From: RHLJ01 sp048058975
Lineage (GTDB): Bacteria > Bacteroidota > Rhodothermia > Balneolales > Balneolaceae
Assembly: GCA_048058975.1 (NCBI GenBank)
Contig: JBLLNP010000003.1
Span: 136,250-200,249 of the forward strand
Length of the DNA stretch: 64,000 bases
Direction: 5' to 3'
The stretch's first letter is position 1; each line of letters begins with the position of its first letter. Under the pieces are notes generated by a model. It saw only the letters and a list, made by a program, of their open reading frames with translations. It made no database searches and was not told the DNA's origin. Below, piece after piece: positions 54,841-62,705 of this stretch. A program made the position numbers and the translations under genes.

Positions 54841-55482
54841 CTATGACTTTTTCGATGAGTCTCCAGCTTTCTTTTTTGACCACATAATTCTTGCAAGAAC
54901 TATTACTCCGATACAAACCAGTATTACTTTTCCATAGGTGGATAAGTACCCCCCGATAACTTGCCAGTTATCACGAATAAACCACCCCATGAATAAAAGA
55001 ATGGAGTTCCATAAAGCGGAGCTGATCAATGCATTTATTATGGTTTGGCTAATTTTTAAATGAGACATTCCTGCCGTTAATGAAATCACAGATCTTGTAC
55101 CGGCTAAGAAACGGTTCCCGAAAATTACCCATTGCCCATATTTATACATCCAGATTTTGCCTTTTCTGAAGTACCGATAATTGATAAATCGGAGCAGGAT
55201 ATGGTCGTCTTTTTTATCCTCGATTTGACCGCCCAATTTATATCCGATCCAATACATATTCATAAAACCTACAACTGAGGCAAGAACTGTAAGCACCCAA
55301 ATGAGTGGCAACGAAAGCAATCCTTCGGCAGCGAGATACCCCGCAAAAGCAAGTAACACATCTCCGGGAACGGGAGGTAATACGTTCTCCAGGTAAGCAA
55401 TTACTGTAAAAATTAAATACACACTTATTGGCGGAACTACGCTGATCCAATCAACAATTGTTTGTACAACTTGATCTGCCAT
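54841..55482 (-). CDS. DedA-family membrane protein
   Basis: 213 aa, about five hydrophobic segments. The DedA/SNARE-associated signature is visible: AYLENVLPPVPGDVLLAFAGYLA near the N-terminus and FGNRFLAGTRSVISLTAGMSHL near residue 120 with the conserved Arg residues. The C-terminus is basic (SKKKAGDSSKKS). Family knowledge: DedA proteins act as membrane lipid or undecaprenyl-phosphate flippases linked to proton motive force and envelope homeostasis. The start overlaps the ispF stop by one base, so it ends the queA-ispD-ispF operon; co-expression with isoprenoid genes is suggestive, not proof. Confidence 0.92.
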   Translation of the reverse strand: MADQVVQTIVDWISVVPPISVYLIFTVIAYLENVLPPVPGDVLLAFAGYLAAEGLLSLPLIWVLTVLASVVGFMNMYWIGYKLGGQIEDKKDDHILLRFINYRYFRKGKIWMYKYGQWVIFGNRFLAGTRSVISLTAGMSHLKISQTIINALISSALWNSILLFMGWFIRDNWQVIGGYLSTYGKVILVCIGVIVLARIMWSKKKAGDSSKKS

Positions 55483-55955
55483 TATCTTTTATGAATTAAA
55501 ACTACTGCGGTAGCTGAAATTCCTTCTTCCCTGCCAACAAAACCAAGCTTCTCAGAAGTAGTAGCTTTAACCGATACCTGATCCAGATCAACTTCTAAAT
55601 CTGAAGCAATAATTTCTCTTATCTTCGGAATATGAGGCATCAACTTTGGGCGTTGGGCTACGATGGTTGCATCAAGATTTGAGAGCTCATACCCTTTTTC
55701 CTTTACCAATTTATAACAATGCCTGAGAAGTAAACGGCTGTCGGCATCTTTGTGCTCGGGATCGGTATCAGGAAAGTGCTGCCCAATATCCCCCAAAGCC
55801 AGTGCACCAAGAAGAGCATCTGTAATAGCATGAAGAAGCACATCAGCATCTGAATGACCAAGAAGACCTTTTTCGAATGGAATTTCCAATCCGCCTAGAA
55901 TAAGTTTTCTACCTTCCACTAATTGGTGAATATCAAATCCAAAACCGATCCTCAT
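55482..55955 (-). CDS. ispF: 2-C-methyl-D-erythritol 2,4-cyclodiphosphate synthase
   Basis: 157 aa. Metal-binding FGFDIHQL (Asp8, His10) and GHSDADVLLHAITDALLGA (His at about 42), then DIGQHFPDTD and KATTSEKLGFVGREEGISA, all IspF marks. It performs the cyclisation step of the MEP isoprenoid pathway in the cytoplasm. Its start overlaps the ispD stop (ATGA), the usual ispDF pairing, and one base is shared with the dedA start. Confidence 0.97.
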   Translation of the reverse strand: MRIGFGFDIHQLVEGRKLILGGLEIPFEKGLLGHSDADVLLHAITDALLGALALGDIGQHFPDTDPEHKDADSRLLLRHCYKLVKEKGYELSNLDATIVAQRPKLMPHIPKIREIIASDLEVDLDQVSVKATTSEKLGFVGREEGISATAVVLIHKR

Positions 55956-56650
55956 AACGCACCTCGTTCTTCCAAAATTAATTCCGCAACCTTGAGGTCT
56001 ATCGGATAAGTAATCTTTAGGTTTCGCCGATCCCCCTCAACTACTTTCACATCTCCGCCGATACGTTCTACAAGAGAGGCGTCATCGGTACCAACAAACC
56101 CAGCTTCAATTGCAGATTTATAGGCATCCAATAAAAGCTGCTTCCTGAAAATCTGGGGAGTCTGTGCCTGCCATAAATTACTTCGATCGGGAGTCTCAGT
56201 AATACTTTGCGACTCATCAATTTTTTTGATGGTGTCTTTAGCCGGAACGGCTACAATTGCTCCTCCGAACTTCACGGCTTCCTCACAACATTTTTGAATC
56301 AGCTCCTCGCCAATAAAAGGCCGAACTGCATCGTGAACCGCTATGAGACTTATTTCCTCAGACACAGATTCAAGAGCATTTTGGATAGAATCCTGCCGTT
56401 CTTTTCCACCCTCAACAACCCTTCGGGTTTTAACCCGGTCTTGGAATTTGTGCAGGATTGCTTCTACCTCCCCCTTCCATTCAGCAGAAGTTGCAACAAT
56501 TATTTCATGCACATTTTTAATATTGGCAAATGCACGAATTGTATGCTCAAGAATTGAGGCACCTTTGAGCTTAATAAAAGGCTTTGGAACGCGAGCCCCC
56601 ATACGGGAGCCCGAACCGGCAGCCGGTATTATGACCGCCAGCTTTTCCAT
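55952..56650 (-). CDS. ispD: 2-C-methyl-D-erythritol 4-phosphate cytidylyltransferase
   Basis: 232 aa. Nucleotidyltransferase start IIPAAGSGSRMGARVPKPFIKLKG (CTP binding), then VVEGGKERQDSIQNAL, VHDAVRPF and TDDASLVER. It makes CDP-methylerythritol, the third MEP-pathway step. It lies directly after queA (adjacent stop and start) and overlaps ispF by 4 bases. The pathway also supplies the precursors for the carotenoid enzyme encoded at 6464. Confidence 0.97.
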   Translation of the reverse strand: MEKLAVIIPAAGSGSRMGARVPKPFIKLKGASILEHTIRAFANIKNVHEIIVATSAEWKGEVEAILHKFQDRVKTRRVVEGGKERQDSIQNALESVSEEISLIAVHDAVRPFIGEELIQKCCEEAVKFGGAIVAVPAKDTIKKIDESQSITETPDRSNLWQAQTPQIFRKQLLLDAYKSAIEAGFVGTDDASLVERIGGDVKVVEGDRRNLKITYPIDLKVAELILEERGAL

Positions 56651-57706
56651 TTAGATAATCAACATTGCATCGCCAAATGAGAACAAGCGATAGTCTTTTT
56701 CCTTTGCTTCCTCATACGCTTTCATCAGGAAATCATACCCAGCAAAAGCTGCACCCAGCATCAGTAACGTAGATTCAGGACGATGGAAGTTTGTAATTAA
56801 CGCTTCAGTAATTTTGAATTGGTATGGAGGATAAATGAACTTATCGGTCCAACCGGTACCCATCTTAGACATCCCGCTTGCCATAACACTGGTTTCGATT
56901 GCGCGAACTGCGCTGGTTCCAATCGCCACCACCTTATTCTTTTTCTTCTTTAGTGCTATGTTAATTTTATCGGAAGTGTCTTTCGATATAAAATAGTTTT
57001 CAGAATCCATTCGGTGTTTAGTCAGATCCTCAACTTCCACATTTCGGAAAGTGCCCCAACCAATATGAAGTGTGATCGGTAAAAACTCTACACCTTTCTT
57101 CTCAATTTTCTCAATAAGCTCTTTGGTGAAGTGCATTCCTGCTGTAGGAGCAGCAACAGCTCCACGCTCGGTTGCATAAACAGTTTGATACCGCTCTTTG
57201 TCTTCATCAACCGGCTCTCTTTCAATGTAGGGAGGGAGAGGCATTTTGCCGAGTTCATCTAACTTTTCATACAATTCGTTATTTGGCCCATCGTACAGGA
57301 AGCGAATCGTTCTGCCACGAGAAGTTGTATTGTCAACTACCTCAGCCATTAACTCATCTTCTCCTTCTCCAAAGTACAGTTTGTTCCCGATTCTTATTTT
57401 TCGGGCCGGCTCAACTAAAACATCCCAAAGCATATTCTCAGGCTGAAGCTCACGAAGTAAAAACACTTCAATATCTGCTTCTGTTTTCTCTTTTTTCCCA
57501 TTCAGTCGGGCAGGAAAAACTTTGGTGTTATTGTAAATAACTACATCACCTTCATTCAGATACTCATGTATATCAGAAAACTTTTTATGCTCGATAGTTT
57601 GCTCTGCTCTATTTAAAACCATTAATTTCGCAGAGTCTCTTTTTTTAAGGGGTTCGTCAGGAACGTTAAGCCCTTCGATTTCGTATCTAAAGTCGGTGAG
57701 TTTCAT
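56651..57706 (-). CDS. queA: tRNA preQ1(34) S-adenosylmethionine ribosyltransferase-isomerase
   Basis: 351 aa, ATG behind GAGGAG. Family segments: NNTKVFPARLNGKK, PPYIEREP, RYQTVYATERGAVAAPTAGMHF and FHRPESTLLMLGAAFAG. QueA converts preQ1 at tRNA position 34 to epoxyqueuosine with the ribosyl group of SAM. First gene of the queA-ispD-ispF-dedA operon, expressed from the divergent promoter at 57756-57786. Nothing unusual in length or motifs. Confidence 0.96.
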   Translation of the reverse strand: MKLTDFRYEIEGLNVPDEPLKKRDSAKLMVLNRAEQTIEHKKFSDIHEYLNEGDVVIYNNTKVFPARLNGKKEKTEADIEVFLLRELQPENMLWDVLVEPARKIRIGNKLYFGEGEDELMAEVVDNTTSRGRTIRFLYDGPNNELYEKLDELGKMPLPPYIEREPVDEDKERYQTVYATERGAVAAPTAGMHFTKELIEKIEKKGVEFLPITLHIGWGTFRNVEVEDLTKHRMDSENYFISKDTSDKINIALKKKKNKVVAIGTSAVRAIETSVMASGMSKMGTGWTDKFIYPPYQFKITEALITNFHRPESTLLMLGAAFAGYDFLMKAYEEAKEKDYRLFSFGDAMLII

Positions 57707-57755
57707 CTCTCCTCAGCTTGTTTTGAAGTGTTAGTTTGCTTTTTTGAAAAGAGAG

Positions 57756-57786
57756 CAAAAATAACGCTTTTTCTGATGTTTATCAA
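57756..57786 (-). promoter_or_regulatory. Promoter of the queA operon
   Basis: Minus strand: -35 TTGATA (57786-57781), 17-base spacer, -10 TATTTTTG (57763-57756). This is the same box pattern as the tRNA-tuf promoter. Start of transcription would be near 57750, about 45 bases before the queA ATG. Confidence 0.75.
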
Positions 57787-57808
57787 TCTTGTATATTTTC
57801 TGAACTCA

Positions 57809-57837
57809 TTTACAATTTAATACCATTTAACTATAAT
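57809..57837 (+). promoter_or_regulatory. Promoter of the 57881 gene (near-perfect sigma-70 boxes)
   Basis: TTTACA (57809-57814), a 17-base spacer, and the consensus TATAAT (57832-57837). Transcription would start about 57844, leaving a leader of about 37 bases. It is divergent from the queA promoter with about 22 bases between the -35 boxes. Confidence 0.85.
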
Positions 57838-57880
57838 AGAGTTTTAGTTCTGGCGTTGATTTTTATATTTTAAGAATCCC

Positions 57881-58399
57881 ATGAAAAAAGTTTTTTTATC
57901 CCTTACACTATTTTCTCTCCTTCTGATTGGAACTGCCAATGGTCAGTTACGTTCTGATCTTTCTACGCCCTATGACTACAGCGGCCCAATCATAAACAGA
58001 AGCGCCCCTACTATCGAATCCGGGTTGAATAGATTTTTCAATAGTATTCAAATGAGCCATTCATATAGCATGAACTTTTCTTCTTTTGGTGGCGGATATC
58101 AAAATGTGAATGCTTATACCAATACTCTGAGTTTTGATATTAGTCCCAGAATGAATGGTCGTGTTGATGTCTCTTTCCTTCATTCTCCATTTGGTGGCAA
58201 TCTTGCTCATGGACAAAACAGCTTTCAGAATCAGGTGGTTATCAGTAATGCGGAACTTAATTACAAAATAAGCGACAACGCCTTCATACGATTTCAATAC
58301 CAACAACTTCCGGCAGGTTATTACGGATTCGATCCTTTTGGGTACAGCCGCTTTGGAAGATATAACAGTCGATTTGATCGACATGGATTTTGGTACTAA
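57881..58399 (+). CDS. Secreted protein of unknown function, aromatic/Gly-rich tail
   Basis: 172 aa. Signal peptide (about 1-21, ending ANGQ). The middle shows alternating strands (SMNFSSFGGGYQNVNAY, MNGRVDVSFLHSPFGG, LNYKISDNAFIRFQYQQL) like a small beta-barrel or beta-sandwich; the tail is rich in Tyr, Phe, Gly and Arg (DPFGYSRFGRYNSRFD). I do not recognise the family and no T9SS tag is present. It sits behind the strongest promoter of this region and only 11 bases before the LytR_C-domain gene, so it may be abundant in the envelope. Confidence 0.72.
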   Translation: MKKVFLSLTLFSLLLIGTANGQLRSDLSTPYDYSGPIINRSAPTIESGLNRFFNSIQMSHSYSMNFSSFGGGYQNVNAYTNTLSFDISPRMNGRVDVSFLHSPFGGNLAHGQNSFQNQVVISNAELNYKISDNAFIRFQYQQLPAGYYGFDPFGYSRFGRYNSRFDRHGFWY

Positions 58400-58410
58400 G
58401 AGCTTATTGA

Positions 58411-58875
58411 ATGGGTGAAAACCAAACCGAGAAATCTTCCTTAACCGAAAATCTTTTCCTGAATGCTGCTATTGGTTTTTTAAGCATTCTGCTTGTTGTA
58501 CTGCTAATAGCTCTTACTACACGAATCATTTATCCAAGGATTTTTAATCAACGAGTTGAAGCGTCTTCACAACTTATTAGTGAAATTATTCAGATTGAGG
58601 TTTTAAATGGTTGTGGCATACCCGGAATTGCAAATGCATATACCGGTGTGCTCAGATCAAATGGTTTTGATGTAGTTGAAACCGGAAATTTTGATCATTT
58701 CAATCTTGAAAAAACGATTGTAATTTCCAGAAGCGGAGTACTTGATAATGCCAGAAGGGTTGCAAGTGCTCTTGGAGTTGAACAGATTAATGTAATAAGG
58801 GAAGAATCTCCTGATTATTTTTTAGATGTAACTGTGGTCATTGGCCATGATTACGAACAGCTTAACAAAGAGTAA
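58411..58875 (+). CDS. Membrane-anchored LytR C-terminal (LytR_C) domain protein
   Basis: 154 aa. One membrane helix (about 14-44) preceded by a short polar N-terminus, so the rest is periplasmic. Residues about 62-150 fit LytR_C: IEVLNGCGIPGIANAYTGVL, KTIVISRSGVLDNARRVASAL and DVTVVIGHDY. LytR_C is usually the tail of LCP glycopolymer-ligase proteins; here it stands alone with a membrane anchor. The next gene, rsfS, starts directly after the stop (adjacent codons), so they are co-translated; the functional link is unclear. Confidence 0.85.
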   Translation: MGENQTEKSSLTENLFLNAAIGFLSILLVVLLIALTTRIIYPRIFNQRVEASSQLISEIIQIEVLNGCGIPGIANAYTGVLRSNGFDVVETGNFDHFNLEKTIVISRSGVLDNARRVASALGVEQINVIREESPDYFLDVTVVIGHDYEQLNKE

Positions 58876-59277
58876 ATGACAGATATTAAGAAGCCGGCAA
58901 ACAACCAGTTCATTGAAGCAAAACCGGGATCAAATGAGTTGGTTGAGTTGATAATAGAAGGGCTGCGAAAAAGAAAAGCTCAGGATATTGTGATTCTTGA
59001 CGTTTCTGAACTAACTACTTTAACCGATTACTTTGTGGTTTGTAGTGGCAACTCAGACACTCAAATAAAAGCAATAGCAGATTCTGTAGAAGAGGAATTA
59101 CTGGAAAAAGCAGGTGAAAAAGCCTGGAAGAAAGAAGGTTTGCAAGCGCGTTCCTGGATTATTCTTGATTTCATTAATACCGTTGTGCATGTAATGAGCA
59201 GGGAAAAACGTGAGTTCTACAATATTGAACAAATGTGGAACGACGCAAAAGTCACCTACATTGAAAACGAAAGCTGA
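58876..59277 (+). CDS. rsfS: Ribosomal silencing factor RsfS (Iojap/YbeB)
   Basis: 133 aa, RsfS domain: AQDIVILDVSELTTLTDYFV, CSGNSDTQIKAIADSVEE, ARSWIILDFINTVVHVMS and FYNIEQMW. It binds L14 and blocks 30S-50S joining in slow growth. Its start abuts the LytR_C gene and its stop lies 6 bases before the dehydrogenase gene, so the three genes form one unit. Confidence 0.95.
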   Translation: MTDIKKPANNQFIEAKPGSNELVELIIEGLRKRKAQDIVILDVSELTTLTDYFVVCSGNSDTQIKAIADSVEEELLEKAGEKAWKKEGLQARSWIILDFINTVVHVMSREKREFYNIEQMWNDAKVTYIENES

Positions 59278-59283
59278 TTCGGT

Positions 59284-60261
59284 ATGAAAACACCCCGGAT
59301 TCTGATCACCGAACCTATCCCGGAAACGGTGATTGCTTACCTCGAAGAATTCGGTAATGTGCGCGTTGGAAAGAAGGGGCAATTTAATTCTGAAGAGGCA
59401 TTGATTTCAGAGCTCAAAAATTATAATGCCCTTCTATGTATGCTTTCAACACCAGTTACTGAAGCCGTTCTCACATCTGCACCGGATTTAAAAATTGTTG
59501 CCAATTTCGCAGTGGGCTATAATAACATTGACGTAAAAACCGCATCAAAACTGGGAATTAAAGTAGCTAATACCCCCGATGTTCTTACAGAAGCCTGCGG
59601 GGATTTTGCAATGGCCCTTCTGATGGCAACCACCCGAAATTTCTATCAGGCTGAAACTTATTTGAGAAGCGGGCAATTCGAAGGTTGGGAGCCTCTGGGT
59701 TTTTTAGGCATGGAATTGCGCGGGAAAACTCTTGGCATAGTGGGAATGGGAAGAATCGGCCAGGCTTTCGCCCACAGAGCCAAAGCATTCGGCATGAAAA
59801 TAAAGTATCACAACCGTTCGAGATTACCGGCTGAAATTGAGCAGGAACTTGGTTGTATTTTTGTTCCTACTCTTGAGGAACTTGCCAGCCAAAGTGATGT
59901 ATTAAGTTTGAACTGTCCGTTAACCCCGGAAACTCATCACTTAATCAATGAAGATATTTTCTCCATTATGCCAATGCATTCCGTTTTAATAAATATCTCC
60001 CGTGGACCTGTTGTTGATGAGGCCGCATTGGCTGAAGCTCTTCACTCTGGTAAAATTGCAGGAGCTGGGTTAGATGTTTTTGAGAAAGAACCCGAAGTTC
60101 ATCCACTGCTGCTCATCGCTCCTAACTGCACCATGCTTCCTCATATTGCCAGTGCCACCTATGAAACCCGGGAAGCTATTGGCCTGCTTGCCGCTAACGC
60201 TATCAAAAAAGTGCTGAATGGTACACCTGATCAGGATATTCCAAATCTGGTTACAGGTTAG
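59284..60261 (+). CDS. D-isomer 2-hydroxyacid dehydrogenase (glyoxylate/hydroxypyruvate reductase type)
   Basis: 325 aa. N-terminal substrate domain (VANFAVGYNNIDVKTA), NAD-binding motif LGIVGMGRIGQAFAHRAKAFG (about 150-168), catalytic Arg in NISRGPVVDE, Glu in FEKEPEVHP and His in LPHIASATYETR. These fit D-glycerate dehydrogenase/glyoxylate reductase. Cytoplasmic NAD(P)H-dependent reduction of 2-keto acids is expected; the exact substrate is not predictable. It follows rsfS by 6 bases and precedes the large kinase gene by 23 bases. Confidence 0.9.
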   Translation: MKTPRILITEPIPETVIAYLEEFGNVRVGKKGQFNSEEALISELKNYNALLCMLSTPVTEAVLTSAPDLKIVANFAVGYNNIDVKTASKLGIKVANTPDVLTEACGDFAMALLMATTRNFYQAETYLRSGQFEGWEPLGFLGMELRGKTLGIVGMGRIGQAFAHRAKAFGMKIKYHNRSRLPAEIEQELGCIFVPTLEELASQSDVLSLNCPLTPETHHLINEDIFSIMPMHSVLINISRGPVVDEAALAEALHSGKIAGAGLDVFEKEPEVHPLLLIAPNCTMLPHIASATYETREAIGLLAANAIKKVLNGTPDQDIPNLVTG

Positions 60262-60284
60262 CAACTTTTTAAGTAGCTTGAACC

Positions 60285-62705
60285 GTGAACTCATTTTCTA
60301 AAAACAGGACTACTTTTCTATTTATACTACTGTGCCTGCTTGGGGCTGGCTATAGTCTTTTTGAATGGATTAACTTTAAAAATACCCCTGATGAAAATAC
60401 TGCATCAGAACTAGCCACAGAGGCCGTTACAATCGCTTCTGATAATTTCGACCGGTTTGTTTTTGATTTTACCAGTCGTTCTACTTTAGTAACTGAGAAC
60501 ATTAAATCCGCCCTCGAAAATGGCTCAAATCTTGAACAGGTATTCACAGAAAGTATCGACAGAGATTATTTTTGGGGATCTGTAGTATTCAAAGACAAAG
60601 AAAAACATATCTGGAGTGGGTTTGTACCAAACAGTTACCCGGATAAAGTTCTCGGTATTGATGAGCCCCTGCATGTCTCCATCAATACAGAAAATAACGT
60701 AACCTATCTTTACAGTTTAATTCCTTTTTTTGTTGAAGAGCAGGATTCCCTAATCCGCTATGATATCTATAACCGCGTTAAGCTATCTCAGGATAATATT
60801 CTCACGCTTGGTTCCAACCTGGAACTATCCCCCGCTAAGCTTTTTTCTGTCCCTGAAAAATATCCCGTCAGATTCGACTTTAATGAATTTACCTCCCAAA
60901 GCACACTAGCCTCCTCCGTTATTTCTACCGCAAGCAGTGATTCGTTGGGACAGATATATGCTCTTGAAGAAGGTTTTAATGAATATGTTGCTTACACGAA
61001 TGAGAAAACCGGAATCTGGCGGGCCTTTTTTCTTGCTTGTTTTCTTCTTTTGGTTGGGGCATTAGCTTTCTCATTTTCGAAATCGATTGAGGGTTGGATG
61101 AGCCTTCTAATTCCGATTTCTGCTTATACCTGCATCTGGCTTCTTATTAAAACACTTTATCCGCTGTTAAATATTCAGGTTCTGAATGTAGCACTGCTTT
61201 CGAACTTACATCTAGTAAACTACGCAGTAAACGCACTCTATACATTGCTGGTTGCCATCATGGTAACATCTTATCTGGTATCTGAAGAAAAACCTCGCCT
61301 GTTTCCTGAGTCTTCTAAATTTATTGCTACGGGTTTAATTCTAAGCGCCTGTGCGGGAGCCACTTTCTATACTTTTTTGTTGAATACATCTTCTGTGATT
61401 ATCCACTCTGATGTGCGTGTTCTCGATCTGGAATTAATCCCCTCGTTAACCACTCTTGTCTTTTACTTATGCTCGAGCGCTACATTTATTTCGCTATTTG
61501 TTCTCTTCATCACATTAAACTGGTTTTTTCTAAAGAACGCTCCTAAGCAATTCTGGTATTTTATCATCGGTATTATTGCAGGCATCCTGGGGTTTACTTT
61601 AATCGGTGCATTTACATTCGCTTCAGGAGACGATCTCACCTGGGCGCTGGCAATAAGCCTGCTTTCCTTCTCTTTAGTACTCATATTCTCAGTCTATCTT
61701 GTAAAAAAACCACCTGCTTTTCTTCGTTCGTCAAAACTAAGGCTTTTGATTTTTATCAGTTATCTCAGTGTTTGTTTTATCTACATCGCATTTGTGAGTG
61801 GAAATACCGCACGTCAAAACCAGCAAATGCTACAGGCTGCTGCAGACTTTTCCGTTGATGAAGAGTTGGAAATACAAAATATTACTGTGACTCTGCTCCG
61901 GGCACTCAGTGATGAACTTTCAACCAACCCGGCCGTAGCCTTCGAAGATGCTTCATTCGACAGATTTCTGGCCGATTATATAAAGCCCGAGTGGTTACGT
62001 TATACCATTTCGGTACAGGTTATTGATGTTGATGGAACCCGGTTTACCGACTATACCACCAGTCTTTCTCCCCCGCAGTGGAGCACCGCGTTTCGTATCA
62101 CTGAACTGGAAATCCCATTTGAACATGAACAAATACGAAGAAGTAATTTGCGCCCCGTAATCCGCAGAAGGCCAATCAATACGATTAATGCCAATTATTC
62201 CTCATTCATCAGAGGGTGGATTCCGGTGTTTGAAAACTCGACATCTGAAAAAAGAATAGGATGGGTCTTGTGCTCGGTCTATGAAGAACTCCCTCAGCTT
62301 GATCGCCCTCTTCGCACAGTTATTTCATCTCAGAAATACGACAATTGGGGAGATACTTTTCTGGCTACAGAATATGAAAACGGTTCCTCTGTACGAAGTT
62401 TGATGGAGGGTATTCCTCTTGAAATTCCGGAACCAGCAACACTTTCAGAAAATGTGATAAGTAAAGTTAATTCAGACTCTGTATTTGCAACATCACTTAT
62501 GTATGGCAACGATGAAATAAAAGAACTCTATGTTAAAAAAAGGGGGAAATATTGTTCGGATTGCCACCAGAAAAACAGGTTTAAACCAACATATTTTCTC
62601 ATTTCTGAGATTGTTCTTTGTACTGGTTATTTTAGGAATTTCAGTGATGCTTTTCTTTTCCTGGAGTACACATTGGAAAATTTTCGGGCATTCCAGAAGA
62701 TTTAA
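60285..62705 (+). CDS. Large multi-TM sensor histidine kinase, N-terminal part (frameshifted)
   Basis: GTG start at 60285. The first 750 codons make sense as the front of a big sensor kinase: TM1 (about 9-28), an extracytoplasmic sensor (about 35-240), then about eight membrane helices (about 244-505, for example IWRAFFLACFLLLVGALAFS and FWYFIIGIIAGILGFTLIG), and a second extracytoplasmic region (about 510-750). After VKK (62535-62540) the reading frame is lost; the remaining 55 codons up to 62705 are out of frame. The true protein continues in another frame from 62542 (next feature). The kinase core lies in that part. It is a frameshift, real or technical. Confidence 0.82.
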   Translation: MNSFSKNRTTFLFILLCLLGAGYSLFEWINFKNTPDENTASELATEAVTIASDNFDRFVFDFTSRSTLVTENIKSALENGSNLEQVFTESIDRDYFWGSVVFKDKEKHIWSGFVPNSYPDKVLGIDEPLHVSINTENNVTYLYSLIPFFVEEQDSLIRYDIYNRVKLSQDNILTLGSNLELSPAKLFSVPEKYPVRFDFNEFTSQSTLASSVISTASSDSLGQIYALEEGFNEYVAYTNEKTGIWRAFFLACFLLLVGALAFSFSKSIEGWMSLLIPISAYTCIWLLIKTLYPLLNIQVLNVALLSNLHLVNYAVNALYTLLVAIMVTSYLVSEEKPRLFPESSKFIATGLILSACAGATFYTFLLNTSSVIIHSDVRVLDLELIPSLTTLVFYLCSSATFISLFVLFITLNWFFLKNAPKQFWYFIIGIIAGILGFTLIGAFTFASGDDLTWALAISLLSFSLVLIFSVYLVKKPPAFLRSSKLRLLIFISYLSVCFIYIAFVSGNTARQNQQMLQAAADFSVDEELEIQNITVTLLRALSDELSTNPAVAFEDASFDRFLADYIKPEWLRYTISVQVIDVDGTRFTDYTTSLSPPQWSTAFRITELEIPFEHEQIRRSNLRPVIRRRPINTINANYSSFIRGWIPVFENSTSEKRIGWVLCSVYEELPQLDRPLRTVISSQKYDNWGDTFLATEYENGSSVRSLMEGIPLEIPEPATLSENVISKVNSDSVFATSLMYGNDEIKELYVKKRGKYCSDCHQKNRFKPTYFLISEIVLCTGYFRNFSDAFLFLEYTLENFRAFQKI
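62535..62546 (+). other. Frameshift site in the large sensor kinase (A7-G5 run)
   Basis: The run AAAAAAAGGGGG is read in frame as KKRGKYC and then as nonsense-like sequence. Removing one A or G gives VKKGGNIVRIATRKTGLNQH and then a membrane helix, HAMP and kinase domains. The needed shift is +1 (or -2), so the -1 slippery A-AAA-AAG type of programmed frameshifting does not explain it. Confidence 0.85.

Noticed and set aside
62535..62546. A-AAA-AAG slippery site causing programmed frameshifting in the kinase
   Set aside because: The run looks slippery, but -1 slippage leads to the wrong frame; the downstream kinase is in the +1 frame.
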